A stretch of 64,000 bases of DNA, from NCBI RefSeq assembly GCF_011386835.1, contig NC_088805.1, positions 15,062,836 through 15,126,835 on the forward strand, given 5' to 3'. This stretch comes from Chrysemys picta bellii. Taxonomy: Eukaryota; Chordata; Testudines; Emydidae. This document shows, piece by piece, positions 42,581 to 52,677 of the stretch (the stretch's first letter is position 1; each line of letters begins with the position of its first letter). The notes beneath the pieces are model-generated. The model was given only the letters and a program-made list of their open reading frames with translations. It was not told the DNA's origin and did no database searches. The translations under genes and the position numbers were made by a program.

Positions 42581-43241
42581 TACCACAGGGGAACATCAGA
42601 CTGTGTTTTCTTTGTTCTTGCATTTTTCCCTCTCACCATTGCGGGGCTCATTCACAGGAGTGGGGTGGAAGTTTCATTTTTAAACAAGCCAGGATCTTCC
42701 CAGCCAATTTTGGATCAACACATGACACCTTGCTGTCCCTGTGGACACCGCTCCCTGGTCACAGTGGAGGAGCCACATTCCCAGCCGGTGGAAATCAGCC
42801 TCCTCTGTTGTCTTCAGTGCCACTGCACTGAGCTACACCCACTGAGGGTCTGGCTCCGGGAGTTCATTGCATCCCCCTGGGACGAGGGAGGATTCAGAGG
42901 CCAACAGTCTCCCCAGAAAGGGATCAGCAAAGCCCTTCCTGACTGCTGGTTGTGTGTTATTGCTCCGATCTCTCCCCTCTTGTGAATGACGGAGCCTCTC
43001 ACCTGGCAGCACAGACTGGATGATGAGCCCCCACCTCAGCTTCCTAAATTTGATACCTCCCCCCATCTCTCCCCCCTTCAGGCTCATTCTCATCTCAGTG
43101 CCCACAGTGCTTCTGTGTTTCTTTTTTTTAACCTCAGAAATGTCCATTTCCTCCAAGCCCCAGCCTGGCACAACCCCCTGTTCCATAAGAGCGAGAGAAA
43201 TCCCCTCAGTCTCCTTCTGTGCAAAAGCCGGGTAGGTTTGT
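42581..43241. other. Intergenic region V11 to unit 3 start
   Basis: B-type 3' flank, near-identical to 966-1626; no gene. Confidence 0.7.
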
Positions 43242-43317
43242 GGTCACCTGAAGCACCCCCCAGACTCTCTCACTCCCCACACATGTTGCTCAGCTGCCTG
43301 GTCACTGTCCTCACGTG

Positions 43318-43460
43318 CAGGGCTGGCTCTAGGCACCAGCAAACCAAGCACGCACTTGGGGCGGCACAACTGCAGAGGCAGCATGGCGGCATTCCAGGGG
43401 CAGCTCTCTGAGGTTTTCTTTTTTTTCTTGGGGGCAGCAAAAAAACTAGAGCCGGCCCTG
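43318..43460. mobile_element. hAT-type MITE upstream of V12
   Basis: Unit 3 copy of the MITE at 77-219, with the same ends and target duplication. Confidence 0.85.
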
Positions 43461-43502
43461 CCCACGTGTACAGGGAAGGGTCGACCCCATGGTTGCGCAC
43501 AG

Positions 43503-43578
43503 ATGCAAATCAGCCATTCCGGAGTGGCCGTGCTCCTGTTTGGATAAAGGAGCCATTCCCATGTGCTGAGACTTTAAG
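43503..43578 (+). promoter_or_regulatory. V12 promoter: inverted octamer and TTTAAG
   Basis: ATGCAAAT at 43503-43510 and TTTAAG at about 43573-43578. Confidence 0.75.
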
Positions 43579-43645
43579 AGCGATTGCTGGTTTCCAGCCA
43601 GAGACCCATTTGTGTCAGGGAGCCGAGCTCATCTGGATTCCCACC

Positions 43646-44143
43646 ATGGCCGGGTCGGCTTTGCTCCTCGCGCTGCTCACTTACTGCTCAGGTGATACAA
43701 GTGGCTGTTTTTCCCCCCCTCTGTTTCTTAATAAAAAGGAACTTTGCATATCTGCTGCATTATCCCATTGGTTACCTGGGATGCCCCCAATCTGTGTTAT
43801 CTTGGAGTTAAATTCTATCCATGTGTTTTCTCCTCCTGTTTCAGGTTCTCTGGCCCAGTACGTGCTGACTCAGCCGCCGGCAGTGTCTGTGTCTCCAGGG
43901 CAAAATGCTCAACTCACCTGCTCAGGGAACAACATTGGTAGCAAGGATGTGCAGTGGTTCCAACAGAAACCTGGCAGTGCCCCACTACGTGTTATATATG
44001 GTAGTGGCAGCGGACCCTCTGGAATCCCGGATCGATTCTCTGGGGCCAACTCCGGTAACACGGCCACGTTAACCATCACTGGCGTCCAGGCGCAGGACGA
44101 GGCTGATTATTACTGTCAGGTGTGGGACAGCAGTGCTCAGAAT
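43646..44143 (+). CDS. IGLV: Ig lambda V gene V12 (class I, A-type)
   Basis: A-type gene of unit 3. Leader exon 43646-43691 ([15 protein letters not shown]), intron 43692-43844, V exon 43845-44143. Landmarks are [37 protein letters not shown]2 [21 protein letters not shown] and EADYYC, with CDR3 start QVWDSSAQN. In CDR2 two Ser/Arg positions of V2 are replaced by Gly. Splice sites and octamer are intact. The RSS nonamer is diverged, as in V2. Confidence 0.9.
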
Positions 44144-44182
44144 CACAGTGACACAGTCAGATGGGGAAGTGAGACACATCCT
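44144..44182 (+). promoter_or_regulatory. 23-bp-spacer RSS of V12, diverged nonamer
   Basis: Heptamer CACAGTG (44144-44150), 23-bp spacer, nonamer ACACATCCT (44174-44182). Confidence 0.85.
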
Positions 44183-46513
44183 CTTGTTGTTCAAGGGAAC
44201 GTGTCGCTCTGTTTCCATGCAGGGAGGGTTCCACTCAGAGGAGAACGTGCGCATGGGGCTGGGTGGGCGAAGGAGGATGTTTTCAATCAGCCCAGAAGCC
44301 GTTCCAGCCAGCTGTGGAGCATGAGTCACTGCCTCACCGTTCCCATGGGGGTCTCACTGCACTGGGCTTTTGTTCATAGATGATAACGCCAGAAGGAACC
44401 ACTGTGGCCATCTAGCCTGTGGCCTCCCGTATAGCACGGGCCAGAGGACTTCCCTGAACTAATTCCTGTTGGCACTAGAGCAGATCGTTTAGAAAAAGGC
44501 CATGCTTTGCTTATTGCCAGATCCGCTGGCACAGCAGGGATGGGAGCAGAAGGCTAAACCCTTGGCTGGCTAGGTCAGGGTCTCACCACCAAACCAAGGA
44601 GCTGCTGCTTGTGGTGGAGGAGGAGAAGAAGGGAGGGGGGAAGTTGAACCAACGTGAACTCATCATCAGGTTTGTTCAACACTGAAAAGAATAAATTGTG
44701 CCCCTCCCTGCTGCCCGGCTCCTTGCTATTGCTGCACCTAATCTCCTGCTGTGAAATCTCCGGTGGATGGTACAGGGTCTGAGCTGGGCCCATGACAAGG
44801 CTGGAATCTGTATCCCAACCCGGCACTTCCGGGAACAGAAAAACTCACCTTCCCCTGGGAGAAACCCAGCTAGTCCCTCCCAGTGGATAAAACTTCCCCG
44901 AGGAAGCAGGACAGTGGAATGAGCTCCCCACCCCACCCAAGATCAGAACCGTCTGTGCCTTTTTCCTTCCTGCTCTTTGCAGTGAATTTCGGTTCCTCAC
45001 ACCCTGAAGGTGGCCTCAGTGACGCTCTAAGTCAAAGACTCTCTAGGCTCAGGCCGAGGGTCCCAGGCTCCTGAGTACAATGAGATCAGAATCTCATCTT
45101 TCTTTAAAACAAAACCTGTAATGCTCACCATTGTGAAGAAAAACTTGGAAATGTGATTTGAATGTAACCAGTGCCTGCCTGAATGTGCAGAGAGCCTGAA
45201 ATTAGAGCAACAGGACATGCAAACAGCCTTATTCATGTCAACTGTGCAACCTGCTTCTCAGGGGGCTCCCATCAGCAACACCCAGCAGGGTTTGAAGGGA
45301 CCTTTACTGATGCTGTCCCATCATAACACTGCTGGAGTGGGGCCATCAGGCAAGCCCACAAGGCGTCCTCAGCCTGCCTGGATGAGTACTGATGCCTCTC
45401 CCTGCTGGGACGGAGACCTGGTGACAGAGGAAATGGTTCCAGAGAGTGGGGAAGCCCCTGCTGCACCAAATGGAGTCACTGGCAGCGCTCGCTCTTGTGT
45501 GGATGACCCATGGCCCTGACAAGCCAAGGAGCAGAAGGGCCGTGGCCTGAGGGCAAGGCCAGGACACACGGGGGCTGTGCTAGGCAGGCGTGTAGGGCCT
45601 CTGAATGTCTTCATCTGGCTCTTACAGACACAGCTCTCTATAGCCCTTGCTCTTTCCCGCCTCACACTGTCACTTCTGTGGTTTGCTGGACACCTCTGCC
45701 CTTCACCTGCTCAGTCTCTCTCTCTTTGTGGGAGGGGGAAGCAGAGCTCTTCCTTGGTGAATCCTTGCTCTGGGTGAACAGCCGCTGGTCTCCTCCCTCC
45801 CTCTCCTCCTGCAGGACAGGGACTGTGTCTGGGTCACCATCCCCTCAGTGTGGGCAGTGGGAGGAGAGCCCCAGTTACAGCCTCCTGTGACATCCCTAGT
45901 CAGGGCTCCAGAGATCTCGCCAGGGGCCTGCAGCAAAGAGGAAGCTGCAAGATCCTGACAGTCTGGATACAAACCAGCCCGTGGGTGGGTGATGGAGCGC
46001 GGTGAATCAGGATGTAAAGGAATGACAGTCCTGATGGAGCATGCCCAGGAATCCGGAGTGCAGGGCGAGGGAGAGGGGCCACCCACCCCCCAGCAGGTTC
46101 CACAACAGCTGCAATTCCTCCTTCATAGTCCAACCTGCTGGGGATTGGGATAAATCCTCTAACAACCCCACGGGTTACCAACATGTGTGTCCCGATTTGA
46201 AATGTGCAGTGAGGGGACAGAGCCCTCTGGGGGGGCTCACGCCCCAGAAGGAGGTTTTGCTGAGAGCCCCGTTGTGCACAGACTGGAGCATGCAAAAGGC
46301 AAAAGCTGCTCTCGGGGAATATTTTTATGAATCTAAATATGATGGTTGGAAGATGCTCTGTTCCCGCAGGACTTTTGGCTTTGACACAAACTGGGAGGAA
46401 ACCTCCTCAAGGCAATTCAAGTTGTCTGAAAAAATGACTGATCTCCCCAGAGATGGGAGGAAGTCGATGGCGAGATCAGCCTGGTCACACACAGAAGAAT
46501 GAGCTGCAAAGGA

Positions 46514-46732
46514 CAGGGCCGGCTCCAGGCACCAGCCTGGCAAGCAGGTGCTTGGGGCGGCCTCTCCGGAGAGGGGCGGCACATCCAGCTATTCGGCGGC
46601 AATTCGGCGCACGGTCCCTCACTCCGGCTTGGAGCGAAGGACCTTCCACTGAATTGCCACCGCAGATCGCGATCGCGACTTTTTTCTTTTTTTTGGCTGC
46701 TTGGGGCGGCCAAAACCCTGGAGCCGGCCCTG
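46514..46732. mobile_element. 219-bp hAT-type MITE, unit 3 only
   Basis: The ends CAGGGCCGGCTCCAGGCACC and GGAGCCGGCCCTG are inverted. The 8-bp flanks are GCAAAGGA (46506-46513) and GCGAAGGA (46733-46740). The corresponding sites in units 1 and 2 (about 7358 and 31693) read GAGCTGCGAAGGAACAG without interruption. The ends relate it to the 143-bp MITE at 77-219. Confidence 0.92.
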
Positions 46733-47015
46733 GCGAAGGAACAGCCTGTGTGCTGCAGTGCCTGTGAAGTGATGCTGCTCTACTGCCCTGCAGAGGAACA
46801 GGATCCTGGCGTGTGTGACATTGACCACTAGGGGGAGCTGATCATCCACAAGCTGCAGAAGGGTGCGGAATGGGGTGTGCAGGTCACAGTGACCAGCCAC
46901 CACCAGCTGCTGCGGTAGAGTCGCCTCTGGGCTCAGGGGCTGTTCATACCCTAACAGCTCTTAGATGTGTGGTACATATGAGCTCCCCTAGGGGCCTTCA
47001 GCTCTGGGGGACGAG

Positions 47016-47139
47016 TAGGGTGACCAGATGTCCCGATTTTATAGGGACAGTCCCGATTTTTGGGTCTTTTCCTTATATAGGCTCCTATTACCCCCCACCC
47101 CCTGTCCCGATTTTTCACACTTGCTGTCTGGTCACCCTA
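47016..47139. mobile_element. TAGGGTGACC hAT-type MITE, copy 2
   Basis: Ends TAGGGTGACCAGATG and CTGGTCACCCTA, with an exact 8-bp target duplication GGGACGAG (47008-47015 and 47140-47147). It is absent from the equivalent place in units 1 and 2. Confidence 0.92.
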
Positions 47140-47994
47140 GGGACGAGCTTCTCATCCAGCCCTGTCTGCCCTCCCGGCTCCATGATCTCTAGGGCAGGGG
47201 CTCTCCCCCCAGGACATGATGAAATCCCCAAACCCTGAGGGCAGAGGGGGAGAAGCACTGGGGCTGCCTATGCCTGCAGCCCCTCCTGCTTCCTCCCTCT
47301 CCCCAGTCACTCCGTGCTCTGCCCCAGGGACCCATGTGTAGAGGTGGTGATGAGCTGGCCCCTGGCCACCTGCAGGCCCCACGACTCACAGTGACCAGCG
47401 GGCTCCTCGCCATATTCAAATGGTGCTGCCCTGACTCAAAGAGCAGGTGAAAAGGAAGCAGCTGGAAGCACCATCTTATCCCTCTACCAGCACCACAGCA
47501 CCCCACTGCTCCCTGCTCAGCGGAGCCACCTCCCCCAGCCAGCGACCCCCAAACCATGGCTCTGCCCCAGATTTCACTCCTCCCAGCCCCCACCCCACTC
47601 AGCAGCACCCACCCCAGGCAACATCTCATTGGCAGCATCTCACCCTGAACCTAGCCATGTTTCTGGTTGTGACCCAAAGAACTGTGGGATGTGACTGCAA
47701 GGGATTGTGGGTTGGGCCATGACAAGAAACCTAAGTTGCTCTTGTTGTTCCAGGTACAGCCAGTTAGAGACTCTCCCCGACCCCTCCATGACCTAAATGA
47801 TGGAGCATGTTGTGCAGACTGGGAGCTCCTCAGCTCCAGGATTCTCCCTATTGTTTCAGTGCAAATGGAAAACAAAAGAATTCTTTCTTACCTCAGTTAC
47901 AATGGGGATTTATATAGACAAGCTTTCCCCGTGTTACCGACCTCCAAAAGAGGGTGGTGGTCACAGGTATTGGCAGCCAATCAGCAGGGAGCAG

Positions 47995-48035
47995 ATTTGC
48001 ATGAAGGGGTCATTCTCCAGCTCTGGGGTTTTAAG
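47995..48035 (+). promoter_or_regulatory. V13 promoter: octamer and TTTAAG
   Basis: CCAATCAG, then ATTTGCAT at 47995-48002 and TTTAAG at about 48030-48035; ATG at 48105. Confidence 0.85.
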
Positions 48036-48104
48036 AGAGAATCGGAGGGTCCCAGCCACAGACCCGTTTGTCTCAGGAAGCCGAACGCGTCTGGATTCCC
48101 CACC

Positions 48105-48573
48105 ATGGCCTGGGCCCCTCTGCTCCTCACGCTGCTCACTTACTGCTCAGGTGCTGCGAGGGGGAGGGTTTATTTCTGTCTCTAGTTCTAACGGTCTCTG
48201 CCTGCACAAAGCTTTAATGCCACAGCAAATGGCAAAATAGGTATTTTCCACTGATGTGTTTTGTTCTCCTGTTGCAGGTTCTCTGGCCCAGTACGTGCTG
48301 ACTCAGCCGCCCTCAGTTTCTGTGTCTCCAGGGCAAAATGCTCAACTCACCTGCTCAGGGAACAACATTGGTAGCAAGTACGTGCACTGGTACCAACAGA
48401 AGCCTGGCAGCGCCCCACTACGTGTTATATATGATAGCAGCAGCAGAGCCTCCGGAATCCCGGATCGATTCTCTGGGGCCAGCTCCGGTAACACGGCCAC
48501 GTTAACCATCACTGGAGTCCAGGCGCAGGACGAGGCTGATTATTACTGTCGGGTGTGGGACAGTAACGCTGCT
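48105..48573 (+). CDS. IGLV: Ig lambda V gene V13 (class I)
   Basis: Germline class I lambda V segment. Leader exon 48105-48150 ([15 protein letters not shown]), intron 48151-48277, V exon 48278-48573. Landmarks are [27 protein letters not shown] (Cys23), [15 protein letters not shown]2 [21 protein letters not shown] and EADYYC, with a short CDR3 start, RVWDSNA. All signals are intact, including one of the best class I RSSs, so it is probably functional. It occupies the position of the orphan leaders of units 1 and 2. Confidence 0.94.
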
Positions 48574-48612
48574 CACAGTGACACAGTCAGATGGGGAAGT
48601 GAGACACAAACC
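48574..48612 (+). promoter_or_regulatory. 23-bp-spacer RSS of V13
   Basis: Heptamer CACAGTG (48574-48580), 23-bp spacer, nonamer ACACAAACC (48604-48612). Confidence 0.92.
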
Positions 48613-48784
48613 CCCTCTTTAGCAAAGGCCACATTTAATATTCTTTCTTGTGATAGTGGGAGGGGCTATCATTTCAGAGGTGGGGAAGGGGCTTCCATAT
48701 ATAATCACCCTAGAAACTGTTCAAGGCAGAGATTCTGTTAATGAGCGCTGAGATTGACAGAATTCACAGCCACTTCTACATGCA

Positions 48785-48980
48785 GTGTTGTAGCTGTGTC
48801 AGTCCCAGGATATTAAAGAGACAAGGTGGGTGGGGTAACGTCTTTTATTGGACCAACTTCTCTCCATGAGGGAGAAACAAGTTTCCATGCTGCACAGAGC
48901 TCTTCCTCAGTCAATAGCTGTGTGTAGAAAGCTTGTCTCTCACTACAGAAGTTGGTCCAATAAAAGATGTTACCTCGCTC
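48785..48980. repeat. Interspersed repeat with internal inverted arms
   Basis: GGTAACGTCTTTTATTGGACCAACTTCT (written in two parts: GGTAACGTCTTTTATTGG, ACCAACTTCT; 48834-48861) is matched in reverse by AGAAGTTGGTCCAATAAAAG, then ATGTTACC (48947-48974). The head GTTGTAGCTGTGTCAGTCCC resembles 15745-15768. This is a familiar turtle repeat type, but I cannot name the class with certainty. Confidence 0.65.
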
Positions 48981-49180
48981 ATGCAGCCACTTCTACAGTC
49001 CAGGGTATGTATCTCGGCTAGCACAATTCTTATGCACCTGAAATTTCATCACTGCTCTACATATTTCACACTGCCTGAATCTGCAGTTCTTAGGCGAGTA
49101 TCTATTGGGCGCTATGGATGACTGGCATGGAACTCGGGAAGTGCTTCCATTACATGGCTGGCATCTCAGATTGTACTGAG

Positions 49181-49475
49181 GACTCAGATGCCCTCACTGC
49201 CTGCGTCCCCAGGAAACACGGTGAAACCCTCCTGCATTGGGAACAGTGGGACCAGCTTCAAAGATTACAGTGAATACTGGTCCGAGTGTGAACTTGGGGG
49301 TTCTCCATGATACCTTAGTTACCTCTCAGATGCTGAGAAAAACCAGGGTGCTGCTGGAGTCCCTACTTCAGCCTGTGGATACCAAGACATATCCAGTAAT
49401 ACCGGATGCTTCGCCTTCTCCAGGGCACTTGGTGGAGACGATGCTGTTACTGTGCCGTGTGGTGTAGCAGTGGAA
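49181..49475 (+). pseudogene. IGLV: Degenerate class II V pseudogene 14
   Basis: Recognisable class II pieces occur in order: CTGCGTCCCCAGGAAACACGG (FR1; positions 49201-49221), CTCCTGCATTGGGAACAGTGG (Cys23 region), a CDR2-like segment, a [13 protein letters not shown] stretch and GTTACTGTGCC (Cys104 region). The frame is broken, the Trp41 segment is altered, the Tyr-Tyr codons before Cys104 are partly deleted, and most of the RSS is gone, leaving only GGAAGCAAG and an A-run. I find no credible leader upstream. It pairs with pseudogene 18 in a duplicated V13/14 and V17/18 block. Confidence 0.85.
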
Positions 49476-52400
49476 GCAAGAAAAAAATCTTCCCCCTCAC
49501 TCCTGCAGCCTGTGCTCTGCTGGGAAGTACATGACCTGCAGTTTGGTTTCTGTCTGTACTCAGGGTTCAAAGTTTGCTGAATTGGCATGGACCATCATCC
49601 CAATATTTTTCTCATGGGTAAACCTGTTTGTGCTGAATCTGAATTTTAATTTAGTACATTTACATTTTCTAGCCCTTCCTTAAGGTTGAGAAGAAAAACC
49701 TTGTGAATATGACTTGGTTCAAAGCTGCCTAAAAATGTCTGCAAGTAACAGCCTGCAAAAGCCTCCTTAAGGAGGTGTGAACTGTCCCATTCATCTCAAT
49801 GGCATCTTAACTCTGAAACTGAACAAACAGCAGTAAAATCAGATTCAGAGTGCAAACATTATTCAAAGATATCACTGGGCAGAGTATATATGTGGCTGTG
49901 TTGTAGCTTGTAAGTTGCTTGCTATCTCCTTTATGCGCTTTAGGTCTGGGCAGGATGGGGAAGGTATAATAGCAGTCATGTTAGGAATGAGGATTTCTCA
50001 TACTCTCCTGCTGTCTGTAGTGTACCATTTTTCCCAAGCCCCGCACTGAGTGTATTAGTGAATGTAACCAGATTCCCTACAAACCTTGCTATGGGTTAGA
50101 TTTTCTCAGCAGCACCAGCACAACGACTGGCTTGCTGACTCCCCAGCACTGCATGGAAAATCTAAACCATCTCATATACATTTGAAACACATGTTTTAAA
50201 GCACAGTTGGTTTTGGTCCTGGACCGCCATGGAAGTGCCTGTCTGTCTGTGCATGCTGTGGCTGCTGTGGTCAGCAGCTTCAATGCTGTTGGCAATCCGT
50301 AGCCTCGGGGCTGAGGGCCAGGTATTTTCAGGGGGGGCTCTTCAATGTTGGCATTCACTGCACTTATTGGTCCTGCAGACGTTGAGGCACAGAGCCATGA
50401 ACCGCTCTTTACTCAGAGTTTACGTTTACCCCCACTTTACTCCGAGGGTGGGTGGGGCAGAGTTCGGTATTAACGGTAGTTCTATGGTAGCCAGTTAATG
50501 GTCTGTGGTATTGAATAGCACAGACGTGCCCAAAGGTGGTATTTTAGGCTTATTTGATTGCAAGGAATTACATACTAGATTAATAATAAAGTGACCCTCC
50601 TTGGACCACCCAGAGGTGCTCACTCTAAATTCTCCAGGCCCCAAAGTGTCTCCCAGACGTGGGGCTGAAGTGATGTGAGGAGTAGCTTGGGAGGTTGTTG
50701 TCTCCACTCCTCACCTTTCCACTCTGTTCCTGTGGCTCCCATGGACGCTGTGGGATAGGGATTCTGTCTGGCTGCTCATGGTCTGTGAAGCATCATTGGG
50801 TGTATGCAGACAAGTTCTACTGGATGTTTTAGGACATTGGTAACATAAACACCAAACGCTTTACTCCTGCGGGGTCACAGCTTGTCCTTCCTTCCACCCG
50901 GCATCTCCTGAGCAACCAAAGGAAGCAGGACAGTGACATTATCCCCCATGCACCAGAGCTCAGCACCCTTCTCTGCCTTTGCCTGCTCCACACAGGCATT
51001 TCCAGTGCCTCTCAGAAACGGATAAGGCCCAAAGCCCTGTTCTGGGAGAAGCGCATCAGCTCCACATTGTTTAGTTGGTGCGATAACGCACAGGGCTTTG
51101 GCCAATGTTACTAGAGGCATCAGAGCAGCATCACAGCCTCTGTTTCTCTGATTCCCAGGTTAATCACCAATCATCTAAACAAAATGCTGGAGAGGAACCT
51201 TGACGCTGTCAGCCAGTGACTGAAGATTGTTGGTCCCCCCCGCCCACTATCTGTGTGAGGTGCTGGTCACCCTTTCCGTGCCCCTACGCAGATGGGTGTG
51301 ACACGGTGTCTCGCTTGGTCACCCAGCACAGGAAGAGGAGATCAGTTGGTGTCTCTAGGGTGTTGGGTGTTGCCAGCTGCCTCCTGCTGAGTGTGGGGCA
51401 CTTCAATGGCGATAGGAAGTGGCCTTTCCAAATGTCGCAAATATAAATGGCTGGGAAATATTCCCAACTGGAGAGTCAGGTCCTTGTTTGATTCCCCCCA
51501 GGGACAGACTGGGGCCAGGGAAGGGATCTGAGAGTCTCCCCTCCTCCCCACTGGCCAGTCAGCCGTGGGACCCTGCACGTAACATCAGCTCTGTTCAGAA
51601 GAACACCCTAATGTGGCTCAACTGAACTGCAGGCAACCTCCCCCCCCCAGACCGTGCTGGAACACAGTCTATTGTGGGACAGAGCCAACACAGATCCAAG
51701 GAAACCCTTGGGAGTGAATGTCAGATGATTCATTTAGTTCTTGTCTGGTGCTGCTGATCCTGTGACATCCTGTGAAGGAACAGAATGAATCCCCCAGAGG
51801 TTCTCAACTTATAGGTCTTCCAGGTCTTCACATCAACTCATTTAGATATTTATATAGTTTTACAACAGGCTCCATAAAAAGCACTAGCAAAGTCAGTACA
51901 AACTAAAATTTCATACAGACAAAATGAGAGTGTAAGCAATTTTTCAGTACTAGTGTGGCTGTGACACTTTTGTATTTTTAGGTCTGATTTTGTAAGCAAG
52001 TCGTTTTTAAGTGAGGTGAAACTTGGGGTGTACAAGACAAATCAGACGCCTGGAAGGGGTACAGTAGTCTGGAAAGGTTGAGAGCCACATGATTGTGTCC
52101 TGATTGTTCTGACACCTGATCCCAGTAAGTCTGACGTTGACCACTAGAGGGAACTCTTTGTTTACAAAGTGCTGAAGGTAGGAGAACAAACGAGCTTGGC
52201 AGAAGTTGGGGAAGTGAGGTTCTGAAACAAATCTCTACATTTCAAAAATGTTGCCATTTTGTAATGCTCAGAATGGATCAAATTTCAAGTTTTTGTAAAG
52301 TTTTCTGCTATATTTTTTCACAGACACTGCAACTTAAATTTCTATCAGTAGTGTTTATTTGATCACAAACAGTTTTTGGTAAGAAAACATGGATTTTTGG

Positions 52401-52557
52401 AAAAATGATAACTATTCTGAGCATGATTCAATAAAAATGTCACTAATAAACAGTGCAGAAAATGTTAAAAACCAGAATACTTAGATAATGCCAATAAGTT
52501 TTCACAAAAATGTTTTAAAGGCGTTTTTTTCAATGAGAAAACTTTTAGTACAAAATA
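49476..52557. other. Intergenic region pseudogene 14 to SINE
   Basis: About 3.1 kb, no gene seen. 49735-50350 recurs diverged at about 61675-62200, downstream of pseudogene 18. 51450-51600 is a diverged copy of 8820-8970. 51830-52555 is AT-rich with nothing recognisable. Confidence 0.6.
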
Positions 52558-52677
52558 TCAGGTTTCAGAGTAGCAGCCATGTTAGTGTGTATCTGCAAAA
52601 AGAACAGGAGTACTTGTGGCACCTTAGAGACTAACAAATTTATTTGGGCATAAGCTTTCGTGGGCTACAGTCCACTG
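52558..52677 (+). mobile_element. Turtle-type SINE-like repeat
   Basis: GGTTTCAGAGTAGCAGCCAT through GTGGCACCTTAGAGACTAAC to CATAAGCTTTCGTGGGC. Same family as the reversed copy at 16137-16243. Confidence 0.7.

Larger units (their letters stand above)
19833..43241 (+). repeat. Segmental duplication unit 2 (23.4 kb)
   Basis: This repeats unit 1 in the same order: V7 (A), V8 (class II), orphan leader 2, V9 (class II), V10 (C), V11 (B). The extra length is the 6,129-bp LTR element plus its 5-bp duplication. Offsetting losses are the equivalents of 12803-13565, 16137-16243 and 17031-17240 in unit 1. Confidence 0.9.
44183..47990. other. Intergenic region V12 to V13
   Basis: No gene seen. It contains the old interspersed repeat (44379-44503), the 2.45-kb deletion junction (44970/44971), a unit-3-specific hAT MITE (46514-46732) and a TAGGGTGACC MITE (47016-47139). 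Confidence 0.7.
43242..48250 (+). repeat. Segmental duplication unit 3 (partial)
   Basis: 43242-44970 follows unit 1 from 1627 to 3360. It then jumps at CCTTCCT/GCTCTTTGCAG (44970/44971) to the equivalent of 5811. About 2.45 kb, including the foldback element and the first class II V gene, is thus missing. The part after the junction aligns with 5811-8600 but is more diverged. It ends at V13, which stands where units 1 and 2 have only orphan leaders. Confidence 0.85.
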
